The notes under the pieces: model-generated
What the model saw: the letters and a program-made list of their open reading frames with translations, nothing else
What the model was told of the DNA's origin: nothing
The model's database searches: none
Assembly (NCBI GenBank): GCA_951799405.1
Contig: OX637339.1
Span: forward strand, 11,718,001-11,782,000
Length of the DNA stretch: 64,000 nt
Reading direction: 5' to 3'
DNA from: Agapetus fuscipes
Taxonomy: Eukaryota; Arthropoda; Insecta; Trichoptera; Glossosomatidae
Part shown: positions 61,201 through 64,000 of the stretch, one piece after another
Layout of the letters: each line of letters begins with the position of its first letter
Position numbering within the stretch: position 1 is the stretch's first letter
Made by a program: the position numbers and the translations under genes

Positions 61201-62230
61201 CAGAACAGAGTAAAGACGCTGACTGACGCTGACCGCCACTAGCGTAGAGATGGTTGGTTTCATATCAGTTAAAACACAGTTTATCCATTTGTATTATTTT
61301 GCTTAAAATGCTCGAAAAAACACTTGTTGACCACGACTGAATATTTTTCACTAGGAATGGAATCCTCAAGCAAATAATAAAAACGTCGATAAATTAAAAA
61401 GTAATGAGTTTTTGTCGGGCTTAACTTGATCTTAAAATAAACAATTTGTATCCTGGCTAACAATAAAGCATTGTATTTGAATTATATTTTAAGTATAGAG
61501 CTTTATGGTAAAACACAAACATACTTTATGCGAAGATTTTTATTGATACTAAAGCAGCATCTGTTGTGAGCGTTTCAGTTTTCATTATTTTTTTTGTAAA
61601 CGCAATAGTTAAGTGTCAGGAAATACTTTATAGTTTTGTTTTAAATGACGAATATTGAAGTCTTTTAAACAAAGAGTTGGATATGCTCTGAACATAAGAG
61701 TTCCTTTGGTAGAATAAAAAAAAAAGTTTTGTCACAATTCTTCTCCGTTCATGTCATGTCACTTACCTAGGAAAAGCGTGCAGTGCCGGAGCTGCTATCT
61801 AAAAATGTACAGGCACCTCAGTATTCACCGTTTGAGCTGTTTTTTCAATAAATGTATGGACTTCATAGAAGGAAGTATGGGGCATTGCCACATATGCACG
61901 CGATAATATTATACATTTAAATACCTAGCAACTCGTAGTCTTTACATGTTCGTAGAGCTGTATAATATGTAAAATAATGATAAATGTAAAATAGGACTTG
62001 ACACAGAGGATATTTTATGGGGAACAAAATTGTAAGTGATGGGTCGTGGCATTCTTACAGGAGGTGCAATGCACCGATGCACCTTAGCTGGAGCCGCCAC
62101 TGCTTTGGAGTCTTTCTAGAAATAAATAGATGTAAGGTACTTATAAGGACAAGGATTTGTTGGAGATTGCTTGAGTGTTAGGTAGAACGTTCTGGAAAAA
62201 TGTAGCAAGTAGCGGTTCTCCATGTTTCGG

Positions 62231-62478
62231 GATTTATGAAGAGGAATGCAATTCATCAACCTATTCTGCCTAGACAGAAACAGGTATTAATATCATCAAT
62301 TAATAGTGCATTATTGTTTATTTTATTGAATTATTCATTAATAATTACCTAATAACATATGTTGAACCAGGGTCAAAGTAATGGTCAAATGACCCAAGCG
62401 GGGATCGAACCAACGTTATTATCTATTCCAAACACGCTAGAAAGATCAGCCCGCTTGCCCCCCTCGGCCATAACACCG
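62231..62478 (-). mobile_element. SINE B, copy 5 (-)
   Basis: 'gaagaggaatgcaattcatc' aacctattctgcc ... 'gaattattcattaataatta' ... 'aaccagggtcaaagtaatgg' ... 'caagcggggatcgaaccaac' ... 'cccccctcggccataacacc'. Confidence 0.78.
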
Positions 62479-62621
62479 CCTGATATTGATAGATAGATAG
62501 AGGGGAAATGCATTAATCATTCATAATTTCTCATCAATCATAAATTATGTGAAATTATCTAAATCAAATAACAATTAAGATTAACTTACGGTTTCTTTTC
62601 TTGCATTAGATGACGGCAACT

Positions 62622-62664
62622 TGTCTGTCGGTCTGTCTGTCGGTCTGTCTGTCTGTCTGTCTGT
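62622..62664. repeat. (GTCT)n microsatellite, imperfect
   Basis: cttgtctgtcggtctgtctg tcggtctgtctgtctgtctg tctgtgtctg. Confidence 0.9.
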
Positions 62665-62794
62665 GTCTGGATTGATATCATAAGATTTTATAATAAACTT
62701 TAATTACGGATATTATCAAACACTTATCAATTTAAAGAGATCCCATAACACGATGAAGTCAATGCGTTTCTGAAAGAAGTGTTAAATTTACTGT

Positions 62795-62935
62795 ACATAA
62801 TAATGTATAACTTAAGTTACAAAGATATAAAATATAACATTTTATATTCATCCCCCACGCTTACACAAGCTGCATGTTTACCTATAATTTAAGTTGCAGA
62901 TATATATTGGAATTTAAGACTCTTAATTTATGTGA
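62795..62935 (-). repeat. Repeat C fragments (-)
   Basis: 'ataacttaagttacaaagat' ... 'acgcttacacaagctgcatg' and 'tataatttaagttgcagata' tat. Confidence 0.5.
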
Positions 62936-63041
62936 CACACAGTGAAAATTCATTTTTTTTAAATAATTTTTTTTTTTTCTAAAATGTAGTTTTATTTTCA
63001 CAATAATATTTTCTACCTCAAGCACTTTCGATCTTCAATAC

Positions 63042-63109
63042 TCAGGTCATACTCTTGATAATGACCTGAGTATTGATATACTCAGGTCATTATCAAGAGT
63101 ATGACCTGA
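63042..63109. repeat. Perfect 32-bp inverted repeat with 4-bp loop
   Basis: The left arm 63042-63073 starts TCAGGTCATACTCTTGATAA. TGAT (63074-63077) separates it from the right arm 63078-63109, its exact reverse complement. Each arm itself carries ACTCAGGTCA and TGACCTGAGT, so smaller hairpins are also possible. Confidence 0.95.
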
Positions 63110-63131
63110 TAATAATGTATGATAATAATGT

Positions 63132-63414
63132 ACTTACTATTGTCTTGTCTTGTATCCTGCCGCCTTTCCTCTAGGGGTGGCCAGTACCTCCCCACAAGTG
63201 CCTCCACTTGACTCTGTCCTTGCATACTTCTTTCATCTCATCTAATTTCATCACTCTTTTCATGCATGCTCTTCTCTTGTTTCCACTCTGTAGATTCCAT
63301 TCATTCGCAATCTCATTTATCTGATCAATCCATTGTTTCCTAGGTCTTCCCCTTCCACGCTTACCTATTACATTCCCTTTATACACTCTTTTTGTCAGTC
63401 GATCTTCACTCACT
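63132..63414 (-). mobile_element. 5'-truncated LINE with target duplication
   Basis: The minus strand holds EDRLTKRVYKGNVIGKRGRG, RPRKQWIDQINEIANEWNLQ ... KEVCKDRVKWRHLWGGTGHP, almost identical to the end of 51960-52490. Its 3' end is 'ggatacaagacaagacaata'. ATAATAATGTA flanks both sides (63121-63131 and 63415-63425), as expected from target-primed insertion. Confidence 0.88.
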
Positions 63415-63748
63415 ATAATAATGTAAAATCTAAGTTGCAAATATATAAAGGATGGAAAATTAAAATACTGGTGTCTATAAATATAAATACGCAGCGAAAA
63501 ACAACAATTAACTAGATCGTTTGTGCAATGCAGAGATTATGTCCACCCTTAGTGGAATAACAGCACAGCTACATACACAGATTTTCATTTGGGCACAGCT
63601 GGTCCGCAAAAAATCCATTAACGAGGAGAAACATATTAGCGAAGAATGAAAGTGAGGTGATGTGTGGATAATCAGATAATTCATGAACATAAATTATGCT
63701 CATGATGCTGATGTGCAATGGCAATGTACTTTTATTGATCATTCTCTC

Positions 63749-64000
63749 ATCATCATCATCATTAAGAGTTCGACAGCCCTTGGTGGGCCTTGGCTGAATC
63801 CAGGATTCTCCTCTACTCTCGCCTGTCCATCACCTTTGCTCTCCAGCTACGTCAGCTAAGTCTGCGTTAACACCGTCGCGTTTTTAGTCTCCTACTTTCT
63901 AGTAGTGTTGAGAGTATAAGGCGCTAAATGGGGTTGGCGACCCCACTTCAATCACCTTACCTAATTTGATGGGGCTGATCACATCGGGCTCTCTGTAAAT
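63749..64000 (-). mobile_element. LINE 3' end with (ATG)n tail, decayed, runs off the window
   Basis: On the minus strand, 'atcctggattcagccaaggc' ccaccaagggctgtcgaactc (ILDSAKAHQGL) is followed by (ATGATG)n. A 'RI...AKAH.GL' C-terminus and an ATG-type tail are typical of RTE-like LINEs. Several stops. Confidence 0.55.

Larger units (their letters stand above)
59879..62102. mobile_element. hAT-type element, 2224 bp, with nested insertions
   Basis: Ends CAGAGGCGGCTCGTC and, in reverse complement, CAGTGGCGGCTCCAG. The perfect 8-bp duplication CTTTGGAG lies at 59871-59878 and 62103-62110. No transposase is recognised. Inside lie a SINE D piece (60116-60252), a perfect 40-bp palindrome (60858-60897) and a LINE relic (60935-61200). 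Confidence 0.88.

Overview
The window looks like a piece of an AT-rich arthropod nuclear genome, most likely an insect. Genes are split by spliceosomal introns, a Rebers-Riddiford-type cuticle protein exon is present, and the space between exons is packed with SINEs, LINE fragments, hAT-like DNA transposons, MITEs and a Copia retrotransposon. The order cannot be settled by eye. No prokaryotic features are seen.

Genes in order. At 199-1165 (+) are the last two coding exons of a PHLDB/LL5-type PH-domain protein. At 12788-15584 (+) is a two-exon gene for the small subunit of serine palmitoyltransferase (ssSPT). At 21054-32486 (-) is a nine-exon gene for an F-box protein of the FBXO28 type; all eight junctions keep the frame and predict 542 aa. 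At 38808-39011 (-) is the last coding exon of a cuticle protein. At 45016-48246 (-) is a single large coding exon for an unrecognised 1076-aa secreted protein with an intron in its 5' UTR. The genes do not form a pathway: they are a cytoskeletal adaptor, a sphingolipid enzyme subunit, a ubiquitin-ligase adaptor and two secreted, probably cuticular or matrix, proteins.

Mobile elements dominate the rest. A complete Copia element (7971-12551) has 205-bp LTRs that look identical, a 5-bp target duplication, and one long gag-pol frame that stops inside RNase H. It sits about 240 bp upstream of the ssSPT start codon. Elements with 8-bp target duplications and inverted ends lie at 13059-14298, 16773-17375, 17384-17933, 26815-28702, 35579-36043, 55024-55385 and 59879-62102. 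A 561-bp MITE with a TAA duplication lies at 3055-3615, and a fold-back element with arms of about 90 bp at 34972-35458. Several short dispersed families recur on both strands. I label them SINE A, SINE B, SINE D (all tRNA-like), repeat C (ATTAG-type tail), MITE G (about 160 bp) and fold-back E.

The most unusual object is at 20007-20430. A nearly complete 5S rRNA sequence is joined to a tRNA-like SINE whose 3' end matches the tail of a LINE fragment at 30349-30650. Two perfect palindromes (60858-60897 and 63042-63109), the orphan secreted protein and a pair of hAT elements that share one target site are also worth a second look. All homology calls were made by reading the sequence; no database search was run.
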